Assembly (NCBI RefSeq): GCF_001458215.1
Contig: NZ_CYTW01000004.1
Location: 310,001 to 374,000, forward strand
Source: Shimia thalassica
GTDB taxonomy: Bacteria; Pseudomonadota; Alphaproteobacteria; Rhodobacterales; Rhodobacteraceae
Length of the DNA stretch: 64,000 nt
Direction of reading: 5' to 3'
Below are positions 55,320 to 64,000 of this stretch, one piece after another. The translations under genes and the position numbers were made by a program. Each line of letters begins with the position of its first letter. Position 1 is the stretch's first letter. The notes under the pieces are model-generated. The model searched no databases, was not told the origin of the DNA, and was given only the letters and a program-made list of their open reading frames with translations.

Positions 55320-55817
55320 TCAGTCTTTTAGGTCATATCGCTTTAGGGTCTTGTTTACCTTCGTACCATCCGCCAGTTCGATATTGTCGAGCTGGCCCCA
55401 GTCGCGAAATCCGCGGCTTTGGTAATAAGCGAGACCGCCAGAGTTATCCGCCCGGATATTTGCGTTGATCCAATCATACCCCAGATCAATTGCAGCCTGT
55501 TTTGTGGCTTCGAACAGGGCCGAGCCAATGCCAAGCCCAGAGCGGCCGGTTTTTACAAAGGTGCCAATATCACAGGCCTCGGGGGGCAGTTCGGGCCATA
55601 TTCCGATCCATTGAAAGCCCAGCATTTCGCCCGTGTCATCAATGGCGACATGCCATGTCGAGCGATCCGCATTGTCAAAAAGCCACCCCTCAAGCGCATC
55701 ACGTGTCATCGGTTCGGTCAGCGCGGTGGTGCCCCCGGCAGCTATGATTTCGTTTAGCAGGTCTGCTACCTGACGAATGTCAGCGGAAGCGCCGGGTCGG
55801 ATCGAAAGCTTTGACAT
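55320..55817 (-). CDS. GNAT N-acetyltransferase
   Basis: A 165-residue acetyl-CoA-dependent acetyltransferase. It shows SIRPGASADIRQVADLLNEII, the acetyl-CoA loop segment KTGRSGLGIGSALFEATKQ and LAYYQSRGFRDWG near the C-terminus. This pattern is like phosphinothricin-type or L-amino acid acetyltransferases, but the substrate is unknown. It lies two bases downstream of the HD-domain gene, so the two are co-transcribed. Confidence 0.88.
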   Translation of the reverse strand: MSKLSIRPGASADIRQVADLLNEIIAAGGTTALTEPMTRDALEGWLFDNADRSTWHVAIDDTGEMLGFQWIGIWPELPPEACDIGTFVKTGRSGLGIGSALFEATKQAAIDLGYDWINANIRADNSGGLAYYQSRGFRDWGQLDNIELADGTKVNKTLKRYDLKD

Positions 55818-55819
55818 AA

Positions 55820-56404
55820 TCAGATTTGCCCCAAAAGTTCATTGTGTCGCGCAGTATAGTCGTTTCTGACCTCAACAGGTGGGCGCAAACGAATGTTCAG
55901 ATCACGAATGACACTCAGATCCGGCTTGCCAAATATCTTGTTCGCTTCGCTTTCGGTAAAGCCTGCAATGGACGTGGCTTCCATCCATGCGCTAAAGGTA
56001 TCCGCTTTTTTGATCTGGCGTTTGATTTGAACGGGGGTGGCGGCAGGCAGGCCAAACCGGATGTGGATTGCGGCTGTCAGACGTTTGTCCAGTTCTTCAT
56101 AGCTTGGTCCAACCGCCGATTTTACAGGGGAAATCATGTCTCCGATCACGTATTCCGGCGCGTCGTGCAACAGCGCCACGAGACGCCACTTGGCAGGGGC
56201 CTTGGGGTTCAGGCGACCAAAGATTTCTTCAACCAGCAGGGAATGTTCGGCAACGGAGTAAGCAAAATCTCCTTTGGTCTGCCCATTCCAGCGCGCCACA
56301 AAGGCAAGCCCGTGGGCGATGTCTTCGATCTCGATATCCACGGGTGTCGGGTCAAGCAGATCAAGTCTGCGCCCCGAAAGCATTCTTTGCCAAGCACGTG
56401 CCAA
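55820..56404 (-). CDS. HD-domain phosphohydrolase (YfbR-like 5'-nucleotidase)
   Basis: Likely hydrolyses deoxynucleoside monophosphates. The 194-residue protein has the HD residues AEHSLLVEEI and ALLHDAPEYVIGD; later helices follow the YfbR/HDDC2 pattern. TTG 56404 is chosen because AAGGAA lies about nine bases upstream and the family often begins near here; Met8 (56383) is a shorter alternative. It is followed by the GNAT gene. Confidence 0.87.
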   Translation of the reverse strand: MARAWQRMLSGRRLDLLDPTPVDIEIEDIAHGLAFVARWNGQTKGDFAYSVAEHSLLVEEIFGRLNPKAPAKWRLVALLHDAPEYVIGDMISPVKSAVGPSYEELDKRLTAAIHIRFGLPAATPVQIKRQIKKADTFSAWMEATSIAGFTESEANKIFGKPDLSVIRDLNIRLRPPVEVRNDYTARHNELLGQI

Positions 56405-56686
56405 ACCGGGGTTCCTTCCTTACCAAACGGGTCTTTTGGTAGCCGATGGCGCGCGCGTTTTGCAACAGGTCATCAGCCTGAAACAGTGATTGCCCAGATT
56501 TTGCCACAATTCACGCGTATTCTGAAAACCGATACGGGATCGCTCGCTGCCAACGGTTATGTGATTTTGTGTGTTTTGAATTGCCGGCTGACGGTACCGA
56601 TATCTGAGACGAGGGGGGCACGTTTAATGCTTCCTCCCGCGTGTCCTCCTCTTTCACATCACAGTGACAGGAGAAGGAGTATCACA

Positions 56687-57001
56687 ATGTTCAAACGTCT
56701 AATCACCGCTGGTTTGTTGTTCGGTATGGCAGCTGCTGCACCGCCTGCTTTTGCAGGGAATTGTGGATTGCGAAACACTGTTATCGAACGACTTCAATCA
56801 AAATACAGTGAAACGTTGTCCGCGCGTGGGCTTCAGGGGCATCAGACATCTGCCACTATGGTCGAGGTCTGGGCGTCTGAAGAAACAGGCACATTTACCG
56901 TTATCGTAACCTCGCCACAGGGTGTTTCCTGTGTGGTCGCGGCGGGAACAGATTGGTTCCAATCGACCGAAGAAGCCCAGCCAGAAGGCACTTCAAGCTA
57001 G
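56687..57001 (+). CDS. Small secreted protein of unknown function
   Basis: A 104-residue protein with a signal peptide (FKRLITAGLLFGMAAAAPPAFAG, cleavage likely near residue 24). The mature part has two cysteines (about 26 and 82) that could form a disulfide, in GNCGLRN and VSCVVAAG. GAGAAGGAG lies just upstream. I recognise no family. The 282 bases before it (56405-56686) are non-coding. It is followed by ahcY after 72 bases and could be co-transcribed with it. Confidence 0.78.
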   Translation: MFKRLITAGLLFGMAAAAPPAFAGNCGLRNTVIERLQSKYSETLSARGLQGHQTSATMVEVWASEETGTFTVIVTSPQGVSCVVAAGTDWFQSTEEAQPEGTSS

Positions 57002-57073
57002 CTGCCATTGTCGAAACCCTATTGCAGTGCTATCTGAAGCCCAATTCCCTATATATCCAAGGAGCTGGGCGCC

Positions 57074-58465
57074 ATGGCGACCGATTATATCGTAAAAGAC
57101 ATCAACCTGGCGGCGTTTGGCCGTAAAGAGTTGGATATCGCAGAAACTGAAATGCCGGGCCTGATGGCTTTGCGTGCAGAATACGGTGACAGCAAACCTC
57201 TTGCAGGGGCGCGTATTGTCGGGTCGCTGCACATGACCATCCAGACTGCTGTTCTGATTGAAACGCTTGTGGCCCTTGGTGCCGATGTGCGCTGGGCGTC
57301 TTGCAACATCTTTTCAACTCAGGATCACGCGGCTGCGGCGATTGCCGCGGGCGGCACGCCTGTTTTTGCCATCAAAGGTCAAACCCTTGAAGAGCATTGG
57401 GATTATCTGGACCGCTCGTTCATGTTCCCCGAAGGCGCCAACCTGATCCTTGATGATGGTGGTGATGCCACACTGTATGTCTTGCTGGGTGCGCGCGTCG
57501 AAGCAGGTGAAACCGATCTGATTGAAACACCCACTTCGGAAGAAGAAGTCGCGGTTTTCGCACAGATCAAAAAACGTATGGCAGCAAGCCCCGGCTGGTT
57601 CACCAAAACACGCGAAGCCATTCAGGGTGTTTCCGAAGAAACGACCACGGGTGTGCACCGTCTCTATGAACTTCACAAAAACGGTCAGCTGCCATTCCCG
57701 GCAATCAACGTGAACGACTCGGTTACCAAATCGAAGTTCGACAACAAATACGGCTGCAAAGAGTCTCTGGTAGATGGCATCCGCCGCGCGACAGATACAA
57801 TGATGGCTGGTAAAGTTGCCGTTGTTTGCGGATACGGCGATGTTGGTAAAGGTTCGGCTGCGTCGCTGAGCGGCGCCGGCGCCCGCGTGAAAGTCACCGA
57901 AATTGATCCGATTTGCGCGCTTCAGGCAGCAATGGACGGTTTTGAGGTTGTGACCTTGGAAGATGCCGTTGCAACGGCTGATATCTTTATCACCACCACC
58001 GGTAACAAAGACATCATTCGCATCGAACACATGCGCGAGATGAAGGACATGGCGATCGTTGGCAATATCGGTCACTTCGACAATGAAATTCAGATTGCGA
58101 GCCTGAAAAACCACAAGTGGACCAATATCAAAGAACAGGTAGACATGATCGAGATGCCATCCGGCAATCGCATCATTTTGCTGTCAGAGGGCCGCTTGCT
58201 GAACCTTGGTAATGCAACAGGGCACCCGTCTTTTGTGATGTCGGCGTCTTTCACCAATCAGGTTTTGGCCCAGATCGAGCTTTGGACGCGCGGTGACGAG
58301 TACAACAACGAAGTCTACATCCTGCCCAAGCATCTGGATGAAAAAGTGGCCCGACTGCACCTCGAGCGTATTGGCGTCAAGCTGTCGAGCCTTTCGAAAG
58401 AACAGGCGGATTACATCGGAGTGACCGTCGAAGGACCGTTCAAACCAGAGCACTATCGCTACTGA
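57074..58465 (+). CDS. ahcY: S-adenosylhomocysteine hydrolase
   Basis: Splits S-adenosylhomocysteine into adenosine and homocysteine and so keeps methylation going. The 463-residue protein shows [38 protein letters not shown] (active-site Lys), the NAD site [16 protein letters not shown] and [16 protein letters not shown], ending in the family PDHYRY-like KPEHYRY. AAGGAG precedes the ATG. A terminator follows. Confidence 0.97.
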   Translation: MATDYIVKDINLAAFGRKELDIAETEMPGLMALRAEYGDSKPLAGARIVGSLHMTIQTAVLIETLVALGADVRWASCNIFSTQDHAAAAIAAGGTPVFAIKGQTLEEHWDYLDRSFMFPEGANLILDDGGDATLYVLLGARVEAGETDLIETPTSEEEVAVFAQIKKRMAASPGWFTKTREAIQGVSEETTTGVHRLYELHKNGQLPFPAINVNDSVTKSKFDNKYGCKESLVDGIRRATDTMMAGKVAVVCGYGDVGKGSAASLSGAGARVKVTEIDPICALQAAMDGFEVVTLEDAVATADIFITTTGNKDIIRIEHMREMKDMAIVGNIGHFDNEIQIASLKNHKWTNIKEQVDMIEMPSGNRIILLSEGRLLNLGNATGHPSFVMSASFTNQVLAQIELWTRGDEYNNEVYILPKHLDEKVARLHLERIGVKLSSLSKEQADYIGVTVEGPFKPEHYRY

Positions 58466-58484
58466 TTTGAGATACATTAAAACG

Positions 58485-58518
58485 AAAGCCGCCGATTGTT
58501 CCGATCGGCGGCTTTTCT
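58485..58518. terminator. Terminator after ahcY, possibly bidirectional
   Basis: A perfect 12-base stem AAAGCCGCCGAT with ATCGGCGGCTTT around a seven-base loop, followed by TTCTTATT. The next gene ends three bases further on the opposite strand. Confidence 0.86.
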
Positions 58519-58521
58519 TAT

Positions 58522-59457
58522 TTAATCGAACAGTTTGGCCAAAGCATTTTGGTCAATATCCTTGATCAGACGCGCGATCACATTTGGTTTGGTGATCCCG
58601 TCAACAGACACGATCACCCGATGTGAAAGCGGCACGGATACTCGCAAGCCATTGCGGGTGTTATAAGCGCGCCCGATGGGTCGTTGAATGATGCTTTCGC
58701 CCATTGGTACGGTCAAATTCACGATGTCATAGCCCGCCAACCGGTTTCGTTCGACCAATTCATTTGAATTTGCACGTTTGGCTTGTTTGGTGGCCAGCGT
58801 CTCGATCCATTCTGACTTGTTTTCCGGGGCGCCCAGAGCACTTTTCTCGCTCGTGAATCTCATCCGAACCGACATGTATTCCCCGTTTGGATGCAGATAC
58901 ATCGCGCGCGTACGTGTTTCTGCAAGAATACGTTCTTCAAAACCCGGTTTGCGGTAGGATTTGATAAAGAACTGCAAGTGCTTGTAACCGGCATTCTGTT
59001 CAAGACTGTGATGATTGGCGCGGTTTTCACGGGGCCACCTCTGTTGGATATTGTCGAGGACATCGGGGTCGCGCGCGTCCATCGTTGTTACACGCACCCA
59101 GCCTTTTGGCGCTTCTGGCAAATAGGGCAGGGGTCCCTTGTTGCGGCTGTCATACAAGCCAAGCTTGCGGCCGAAGTATCCTTTGAGAAGTCCCGGATCT
59201 TCCTGCGCGCTGGAATGTGTTGCACTGTCATTTCCCAAAGACGCCACAAGTGTACCGGATAGCCCTGACGAGACCTCTCGAAGGCTGAGAATGACAGCAA
59301 GGGACGGCAAAATGAGCCCCAAAACAACGACGAGCAAATATAGGGCGAATTTCCCATTCGAGGACTTTTCGCGTTTCGGCTCTGGCTCGGTCGGTTCGGG
59401 GCCGGTGTGATCAAGGTTCTTAAGGCGATTTTCGAAAGACTGTTTCTTTGAGGTCAT
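58522..59457 (-). CDS. Uncharacterised single-pass membrane protein
   Basis: The 311-residue protein has a Pro/Glu/Lys-rich N-terminus (to about 36), one membrane helix at about 37-59, and a mostly periplasmic remainder. GWVRVTTMDARDPDVLDNI and a C-terminal HRVIVSVDGITKPNVIARL are notable, but no known domain is recognised. Met at 59457 is chosen because the protein begins polar there; no strong ribosome site is seen and a longer frame runs to 59535. It is divergent from the DUF2853 gene. Confidence 0.72.
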   Translation of the reverse strand: MTSKKQSFENRLKNLDHTGPEPTEPEPKREKSSNGKFALYLLVVVLGLILPSLAVILSLREVSSGLSGTLVASLGNDSATHSSAQEDPGLLKGYFGRKLGLYDSRNKGPLPYLPEAPKGWVRVTTMDARDPDVLDNIQQRWPRENRANHHSLEQNAGYKHLQFFIKSYRKPGFEERILAETRTRAMYLHPNGEYMSVRMRFTSEKSALGAPENKSEWIETLATKQAKRANSNELVERNRLAGYDIVNLTVPMGESIIQRPIGRAYNTRNGLRVSVPLSHRVIVSVDGITKPNVIARLIKDIDQNALAKLFD

Positions 59458-59775
59458 AACCAATACTTTTGAAAAATTACAAAACAACTCCTCAACAAAA
59501 ACCAAAAATGCTGGGCAGGAATGTGGCGCAATCACGAAAAATATCGCTCACAGTGCAATTTTGGTCAGCAGCGTTTCATCTGGACTTTACGCTCAAGACC
59601 GAAGCGAAGAGTCCATTGTGAGTGGGTGCAGTGGTAAAGCCCGTTTTGGTTAGGGGGAGACCGCAGAATTTTTTCCCTTTGTGATGGTGGTCGGAATGTC
59701 TAACCTGAGGACGAGCCGTGTGGTTCGGTTTTTGTGACATCAGGGGATAGTCCCCGAGACCTGGGAGAATGACTA
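59458..59775. other. 318-base gap with possible leader of the DUF2853 gene
   Basis: No gene is seen. The left part is A-rich without an evident signal. On the right, TTGTGA (59679-59684) and TAACCT (59701-59706, 16-base spacing) could be a weak promoter. The hairpin CGAGCC-gtgt-GGTTCG (59712-59727) with a T run and the hairpin GGGGA-TAG-TCCCC (59743-59755) lie before the GGGAG site of the next gene. Their effect is unknown. Confidence 0.35.
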
Positions 59776-60117
59776 ATGGGTAAACGCGATGAGTTGATCG
59801 CCAAATATGCTGACGACCTTAAAAACAAATGCGGCATGGAGCCCGATATGGATCTGTTGACCAAAGTGACCATCGGTTGCGGTCCGGCCATTTACAATGA
59901 TGACGCATCGACCGTCGCCTCGTCGCAAGAAAGCGAACTGGAAACCGTTAAGAACAATTTCCTGATCAAGAAGCTTGGTCTCGCTGATGGCCCCGAGTTG
60001 ATGGAAGCTATTAACTCTGTTGTGGAAACCTATGGTAAATCCGAGCGCAACAAGTATCGCGCGGTTGTTTACTATATGCTGACCAAGCATTTCGGAAAAC
60101 AGTCGGTCTACGGATAA
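59776..60117 (+). CDS. DUF2853-family small protein
   Basis: The 113-residue soluble, mostly helical protein has the family features KRDELIAKYADDLKNK, GCGPAIYNDDASTVA and the C-terminal KYRAVVYYMLTKHFGKQS. Its function is unknown; the family is widespread in alphaproteobacteria and Bacteroidetes. GGGAG precedes the ATG. It stands alone with its own leader and a strong terminator. Confidence 0.9.
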   Translation: MGKRDELIAKYADDLKNKCGMEPDMDLLTKVTIGCGPAIYNDDASTVASSQESELETVKNNFLIKKLGLADGPELMEAINSVVETYGKSERNKYRAVVYYMLTKHFGKQSVYG

Positions 60118-60135
60118 CCCGCTGATAACAATTTG

Positions 60136-60172
60136 GAAGCGCTCACTGGGTTAAGTGAGCGTTTCTTTTTTC
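60136..60172 (+). terminator. Terminator after the DUF2853 gene
   Basis: A 12-base stem (GAAGCGCTCACT with AGTGAGCGTTTC, one G-U pair) with a six-base loop, then TTTCTTTTTT. Confidence 0.86.
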
Positions 60173-60339
60173 ACTGGTATTTGAACCAGTTGATGTTTGT
60201 AGAGAACAGGCCCGATAGGCTATAACTCTATCAACAGGCTAGGATGGCCGGACCCAATTTTGATACGCGTGTGGTGAGTAGGGAGCACGTGGGGAGATGG
60301 GGGTTCTGGACGTACTGGCGGACAGGCCCCCCATCAAAT

Positions 60340-60738
60340 TTAAAGGAGTGTCAAAACCACTCCCATGATGCTGCAGCCGATAATGGCATATCCGGCGTCA
60401 ATCAGGGTGAGGGTCAAGTTTCGACCTGCAAAGGCATAATTTGTTGCGATCCACGGCGCGACCAGAAACAGCCCGAGCCCCAGCCCAGCCGTCAAACCGG
60501 CACCTATTCCCATCTCCAAAATACCGCTTACAGAAAAGATGTGGCGCATCATTCCGGCCACGAGAACAGCCCCCAGGAAGGCAACGATATAGGGAACAGG
60601 CCCGCCATTTGGTGGTTTTCCGTCTTCCTGCGCCTCAATTCCTGCCGCAGTCATCCATGGCCGAGACAGGCTCATGTACCAGATTGCGCCGAAAATATAG
60701 GATGACAAGCCCGCGGCCAGCACTGCAAGAAAGCTCAT
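60340..60738 (-). CDS. DUF1761-family membrane protein
   Basis: The 132-residue protein has four hydrophobic helices (about 2-20, 50-70, 75-95, 108-130) and the family segment GAIWYMSLSRPWM. Function unknown. It lies alone on the minus strand between DUF2853 and the EVE-YCII-gpsA-tsaD group. The 167 bases on its 3' side (60173-60339) hold a GATGGGGG/CCCCCATC inverted repeat without a T run. Confidence 0.88.
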   Translation of the reverse strand: MSFLAVLAAGLSSYIFGAIWYMSLSRPWMTAAGIEAQEDGKPPNGGPVPYIVAFLGAVLVAGMMRHIFSVSGILEMGIGAGLTAGLGLGLFLVAPWIATNYAFAGRNLTLTLIDAGYAIIGCSIMGVVLTLL

Positions 60739-60796
60739 AAACCCTCTCCGTTTTAGGTTTGCTTTGGTCGAGTATGTCCTGTTCGCGGGTATTCGC

Positions 60797-61210
60797 CTAT
60801 AGGCCGCCCAGTTCGCAGATGATCTTCCATTCCGTTTCGGTGACGGGCTGTACTGACAAGCGCGAATTCTTCACGAGAACCATTTCCGACAATCGCGGAT
60901 CGGCCTTAATAGCTTCCAGTGTGACGGGTGTCGGCACGGTTTCAACCGCTTTGATGTCGACACACTCCCATCGCGCGTCATCCGTCGTGCTGTCAGGGTG
61001 GGCTTCGGCGATCACCTCGACTATGCCAACAACCGATTTTTCTTTCAGCGAATGATAAAAGAAACCGCGGTCCCCAACAGCCATCTCGCGCATGAAGTTG
61101 CGCGCCTGATAGTTTCTCACACCGTCCCACTCTTCGCCGGCGTCACCTTTATCGATCTGGTGTTGCCAGCTCCAGGTGTTGGGTTCGGATTTGAACAGCC
61201 AAAAGGCCAT
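60797..61210 (-). CDS. EVE-domain protein
   Basis: The 137-residue PUA-like protein has WLFKSEPNTWSW, WDGVRNYQARNFMREM, GDRGFFYHS and GIVEVIAEAHPD, the EVE-domain pattern; such domains bind modified bases in DNA or RNA. Which base is unknown here. Its ATG shares one base with the YCII stop (TAATG), so the two are coupled. Last in the tsaD-gpsA-YCII-EVE group. Confidence 0.92.
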   Translation of the reverse strand: MAFWLFKSEPNTWSWQHQIDKGDAGEEWDGVRNYQARNFMREMAVGDRGFFYHSLKEKSVVGIVEVIAEAHPDSTTDDARWECVDIKAVETVPTPVTLEAIKADPRLSEMVLVKNSRLSVQPVTETEWKIICELGGL

Positions 61211-61479
61211 TAGCCCAAAACCTTGTTCCAGGTGATCAGCTCGACGCTGTCGAACAAATCGGCCTTTTTATACGGATCGTTCGCGGCCCATTCCTGAGCT
61301 GCAGCCATATCCATATTCAGGATAATAAGTGATCCGCACATTTCACCGTTTTCGTCCAGAAACGGCCCTGCCATTTCCATGGCATCCGTGGCCTTCAAAT
61401 AGGCAACATGCGCGTCACGGTTGGATTTGCGAATTTCCAGTGCACCGGGTTTGTCTTTTGCAATCAGGGCAATTTTCAT
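61210..61479 (-). CDS. YCII-family protein
   Basis: An 89-residue small dimer-forming domain of the YCII family (MKIALIAKDKPGALEIRKSNRDAHVAYL split by His24 as the conserved site). The ending PYKKADLFDSVELITWNKVLG matches the family. Function unknown. It lies one base after gpsA and its stop overlaps the EVE start. Confidence 0.9.
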   Translation of the reverse strand: MKIALIAKDKPGALEIRKSNRDAHVAYLKATDAMEMAGPFLDENGEMCGSLIILNMDMAAAQEWAANDPYKKADLFDSVELITWNKVLG

Positions 61480-61480
61480 A

Positions 61481-62440
61481 TTATTCCTCCTTTGGCGGCC
61501 GTGACAAAAGCATCTCGATCACATCCGCAATTTTCATGTTCTGATCCAGAAGCGCAACCACCGCATCGGTAATCGGCATCTCGATATTCATAGTTTCCGC
61601 GCGCTTTTGAACTGCACGGGCCGTCGCCGCGCCTTCGACGGTGATAGAGGGGTCAAAGACGTCTCCCTGTCCAAGAGACAGCCCAAGCCGATAGTTGCGG
61701 GACTGGTCGGACGTGCAGGTCAACGCCAGATCACCAAACCCTGCTAGCCCCGCGAGCGTTTCAGGTTGCGCGCCAAGCGATTGTGCCATGCGCTGCATTT
61801 CGGCGTAGCCTCGCGTCATCAAAGCGGCGCGTGCGCTTTCCCCGAGACCTGCGCCAATCGCGGTTCCACAGGCGATGGCAATGACGTTCTTCAAAGCCCC
61901 GCCAAGCTCGGCTCCGATCGTGTCGGTTGTCCGATAAATTCGCAAGTTAGGCGTTGTTAGAGACTGTTGAAGACGCTTTCCCGCGGCCTCGTCCTGAACT
62001 GCGAGGGTAAGTGCCGTTGGCAATCCTTTAGCAATATCCGTGGCAAAGCTGGGGCCGGTCAAAATCGCTGCCGTCGCATTGGGTGCGCAGGCGCTTATCA
62101 CCGCGACGGGCCCCAATTCGGTCTTGAGTTCCACGCCCTTGCAGCATGCGACGAGCGTTTTTCCGTCAAGATTTGGTGCGCTTTCCAGCATCTTGCGAAG
62201 TTGCTGCATCGGTATCGCCAAAAGGATCGTGTCCGACAGGGCGGTCTCAAGATCTGATGTGACCGAGATTTCCTTTGGAAACTCGACACCGGGCAACCGG
62301 GACGTGTTGCGGCGTTCCGATTGCATGGCGGCAGCATGTTCCGGCGTGCGTGTCCACAAGGTGACCGAAGTGCCCGCGCGGGCGAGGGATATCGCTAGTG
62401 CCGTGCCAAATGCACCGGCGCCCAACACACTAATGGTCAT
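61481..62440 (-). CDS. gpsA: Glycerol-3-phosphate dehydrogenase [NAD(P)+]
   Basis: Makes sn-glycerol-3-phosphate for phospholipid synthesis from dihydroxyacetone phosphate. In 319 residues it has the nucleotide fold [43 protein letters not shown], the catalytic Lys in [13 protein letters not shown], and [23 protein letters not shown]. Its start overlaps the tsaD stop by four bases, and the YCII gene follows after one base. Confidence 0.97.
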   Translation of the reverse strand: MTISVLGAGAFGTALAISLARAGTSVTLWTRTPEHAAAMQSERRNTSRLPGVEFPKEISVTSDLETALSDTILLAIPMQQLRKMLESAPNLDGKTLVACCKGVELKTELGPVAVISACAPNATAAILTGPSFATDIAKGLPTALTLAVQDEAAGKRLQQSLTTPNLRIYRTTDTIGAELGGALKNVIAIACGTAIGAGLGESARAALMTRGYAEMQRMAQSLGAQPETLAGLAGFGDLALTCTSDQSRNYRLGLSLGQGDVFDPSITVEGAATARAVQKRAETMNIEMPITDAVVALLDQNMKIADVIEMLLSRPPKEE

Positions 62441-63534
62441 GCCTTTGCTCCCTTCTTACCGCTCCCGAGAAGGGCGGGCGCCTTGTTGTCCAAAGGCCAC
62501 CGCGGCCGTGCGACAAGGGTCATGTCATCTGTGTGGCCCAGTCGAAACCGTTCCAGACCGGCATAGGCAATCATGGCAGCATTATCCGTGCACAACGCCA
62601 AAGGCGGCGCGGTGAACTGCACGCCAAGATCACTGCAAACAGTCTCTAACCTTGCGCGAATGGCAGTATTTGCCGCAACGCCACCCGCAACAGCCAAGAG
62701 AGGGATTTGAGGCGTTTCCGCAAGATAGAGATCAATCGCACGGCGGGTTTTTTCGGCCAGAACATCGACAACCGCCGCTTGGAAACCGGCACATAGATCC
62801 GCCTGATCCCGTTCCGTCAGCCCGCCTTTTTCTGTGACGACGCTATCGCGTGCACGCAGCAATGCGGTTTTTAGCCCCGAGAATGACATGTCACATCCGG
62901 GCCGGTCCAAAAGGGGGCGCGGAAAGCGAAACTTTTTGGGATCGCCGCGTTCAGCCGCTTTTTGCACCGACGGCCCGCCGGGTTGGGGTAGCCCCAAAAG
63001 TCGGGCTGTTTTGTCAAAAGCCTCTCCCGGGGCGTCGTCAATTGTGCCGCCCAGCCGAGAAAAGTCTTCTGCACCACGTGCGATCAGGAATTGGCAATGC
63101 CCACCGGACACTAGCAGCATCAAATACGGGAAGGTCACATGGTCGGTCAGGCGAGGCGTCAAGGCATGTCCGGCAAGATGGTTTACACCAATCAACGGTA
63201 TCCCAAGACCAGAGGACAGTCCCTTTGCGCACATGACTCCCGACAAGACTCCCCCAATTAATCCGGGCCCGGCCGTGACAGCGATGGCATCGATATCCGA
63301 AAGGGACACCTGTCCGGCGGCAAGCGCCTCTTCCACGCAGATATCCAGCTTTTCAGCATGAGCGCGCGCGGCAATTTCCGGAACAACGCCCCCAAAAGCG
63401 GCGTGGAGGTCGGCTTGTCCATGAACCACAGACGCGAGGATATCGGGCGCGCCTTCGCCGTTACACCGTAAAATAGCAGCTGCGGTATCGTCGCAACTGC
63501 TCTCTAATCCCAGAATTGTCAGCGTTTTTGTCAT
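62437..63534 (-). CDS. tsaD: tRNA threonylcarbamoyltransferase TsaD
   Basis: Catalytic subunit that transfers the threonylcarbamoyl group to A37 of tRNA. The 365-residue protein has [15 protein letters not shown], the iron-binding HxxxH in [24 protein letters not shown], and [16 protein letters not shown]. The start is uncertain between 63534 and 63540, with no clear ribosome site; a longer frame reaches 63675 but would overlap hemD. Divergent from hemD, 72 bases away. Coupled to gpsA. Confidence 0.95.
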   Translation of the reverse strand: MTKTLTILGLESSCDDTAAAILRCNGEGAPDILASVVHGQADLHAAFGGVVPEIAARAHAEKLDICVEEALAAGQVSLSDIDAIAVTAGPGLIGGVLSGVMCAKGLSSGLGIPLIGVNHLAGHALTPRLTDHVTFPYLMLLVSGGHCQFLIARGAEDFSRLGGTIDDAPGEAFDKTARLLGLPQPGGPSVQKAAERGDPKKFRFPRPLLDRPGCDMSFSGLKTALLRARDSVVTEKGGLTERDQADLCAGFQAAVVDVLAEKTRRAIDLYLAETPQIPLLAVAGGVAANTAIRARLETVCSDLGVQFTAPPLALCTDNAAMIAYAGLERFRLGHTDDMTLVARPRWPLDNKAPALLGSGKKGAKA

Positions 63535-63606
63535 GCCCATAGCCGTTGCGCCAAACCCATTAGGCAGGTAACACCGATATGTGTCCGGAACAATGCTGGC
63601 TGTGTT

Positions 63607-64000
63607 ATGAACCCGCAAGTGCCTACGATTGTCTTGACGCGCCCTTTGGGGGCGTCCGAGCGGTTTGCCGATCAATTGCGGGTGTCCGGGGTGAATCTTC
63701 CAATTGCAATTTCACCTGTTCTCGAGATTGTCCCGACGGGTTTTACCCTTCCGGAACGGTTCTCCGGCGCGATCTTTACATCGACGAACGGGGTTGCTGC
63801 AGTTCAGGGGCATGACCTTCCGGCATGGTGCGTTGGGGACAGAACAACGCGAGAGGCGCGCCTGAAAGGTTGGCGGGCTTTTTCTGCTGATGGAGATGTA
63901 GAGGCATTGCTGAGTTTGATCCTGCAGGATGCGCCCAAAGGCCCTCTGGTTCATTTCCGAGGCGTTCACTCAACAGGAGACCTCGCCCAACGCTTGACGT
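63607..64000 (+). CDS. hemD: Uroporphyrinogen-III synthase, N-terminal part
   Basis: Partial at the right edge: 131 codons are visible without a stop. Family-like segments are [18 protein letters not shown] near the start, then [20 protein letters not shown] and [19 protein letters not shown], and [16 protein letters not shown]. It makes the asymmetric tetrapyrrole from hydroxymethylbilane. The ATG at 63607 starts 72 bases from tsaD in divergent orientation, the arrangement common in alphaproteobacteria. Confidence 0.88.
   Translation, partial: MNPQVPTIVLTRPLGASERFADQLRVSGVNLPIAISPVLEIVPTGFTLPERFSGAIFTSTNGVAAVQGHDLPAWCVGDRTTREARLKGWRAFSADGDVEALLSLILQDAPKGPLVHFRGVHSTGDLAQRLT

Noticed and set aside
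57002-57073. SAH or SAM riboswitch before ahcY
   Set aside because: The gap is only 72 bases and I could not find the conserved core of the SAH element or a convincing pseudoknot.
1-64000. tRNA, rRNA, CRISPR arrays, insertion sequences and prophage genes
   Set aside because: No gap has a cloverleaf-like sequence that I could fold, no repeated spacer arrays, no transposase or integrase motifs and no direct repeats typical of insertion.

Overview
The window looks like chromosomal DNA of a marine alphaproteobacterium of the Rhodobacterales (Roseobacter group). The evidence is the gene content and order: a regB-senC-regA redox-signalling cluster, a DivL-like PAS protein next to tsaE, addB-addA with amgK-murU, hrcA-grpE, a parB-parA-rsmG-mnmG-mnmE-rho-hemJ block, and a maf-aroE-coaE-dnaQ block. 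No rRNA, tRNA, insertion sequence, prophage or CRISPR array was seen. About 62 protein genes are densely packed. Many overlap by 1-4 bases (ATGA or TGATG), which suggests translational coupling.

The centre is most likely the chromosomal replication origin. An AT-rich, gene-free stretch at 30315-30726 carries a perfect DnaA box (30719-30727) and several one-mismatch boxes. Genes point away from it on both sides: minus strand from 30314 down to 22914, plus strand from 30727 to 33470. Two perfect copies of the 16-base parS palindrome lie at 25202-25217 and 27107-27122, beside parA and parB. The window therefore holds an origin and its centromere.

Region by region. 1-2904: two uncharacterised membrane proteins, the second with a ClpP-like fold. 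3005-8663: a YhaN/YhaO-type (SbcC/SbcD-like) nuclease pair, a DnaQ-BRCT exonuclease and a glycosyltransferase-like gene. 8819-14469: a sulfotransferase-like/aminotransferase operon, periplasmic msrA, a ribokinase-type kinase and the malic enzyme maeB. 14605-19980: mutS, a TPM-domain zinc-ribbon membrane protein, grpE and hrcA. 20096-22924: rph-rdgB-hemW-ybaN. 22914-30314: parB, parA, rsmG, mnmG, mnmE, rho, hemJ. 30727-33470: maf, aroE, coaE, dnaQ. 33526-38045: secB, fxsA, timA, mltA, smr and an esterase-like lipoprotein. 38116-42392: hslU, an aldo/keto reductase inside the hslVU operon, hslV, a capsule-synthesis-like protein and trxA. 42454-50904: the coupled tsaE-amgK-murU-addB-addA operon. 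50950-55296: divL-like, regB, senC, regA. 55320-63534: small metabolic and unknown genes, ahcY, gpsA and tsaD. The right edge cuts hemD.

Functions that fit together are origin firing and segregation (oriC, parABS), cell-cycle control (a DivL-like protein preceded by a perfect CtrA-type site), genome repair (mutS, addAB, YhaNO-like pair, exonucleases), protein quality control (hslVU, grpE/hrcA, secB, msrA), tRNA modification (mnmE/mnmG for U34, tsaE/tsaD for t6A), haem synthesis (hemW, hemJ, hemD) and redox control of energy metabolism (regBA, senC). All functional calls come from reading motifs and gene order; no database search or computed score was used.
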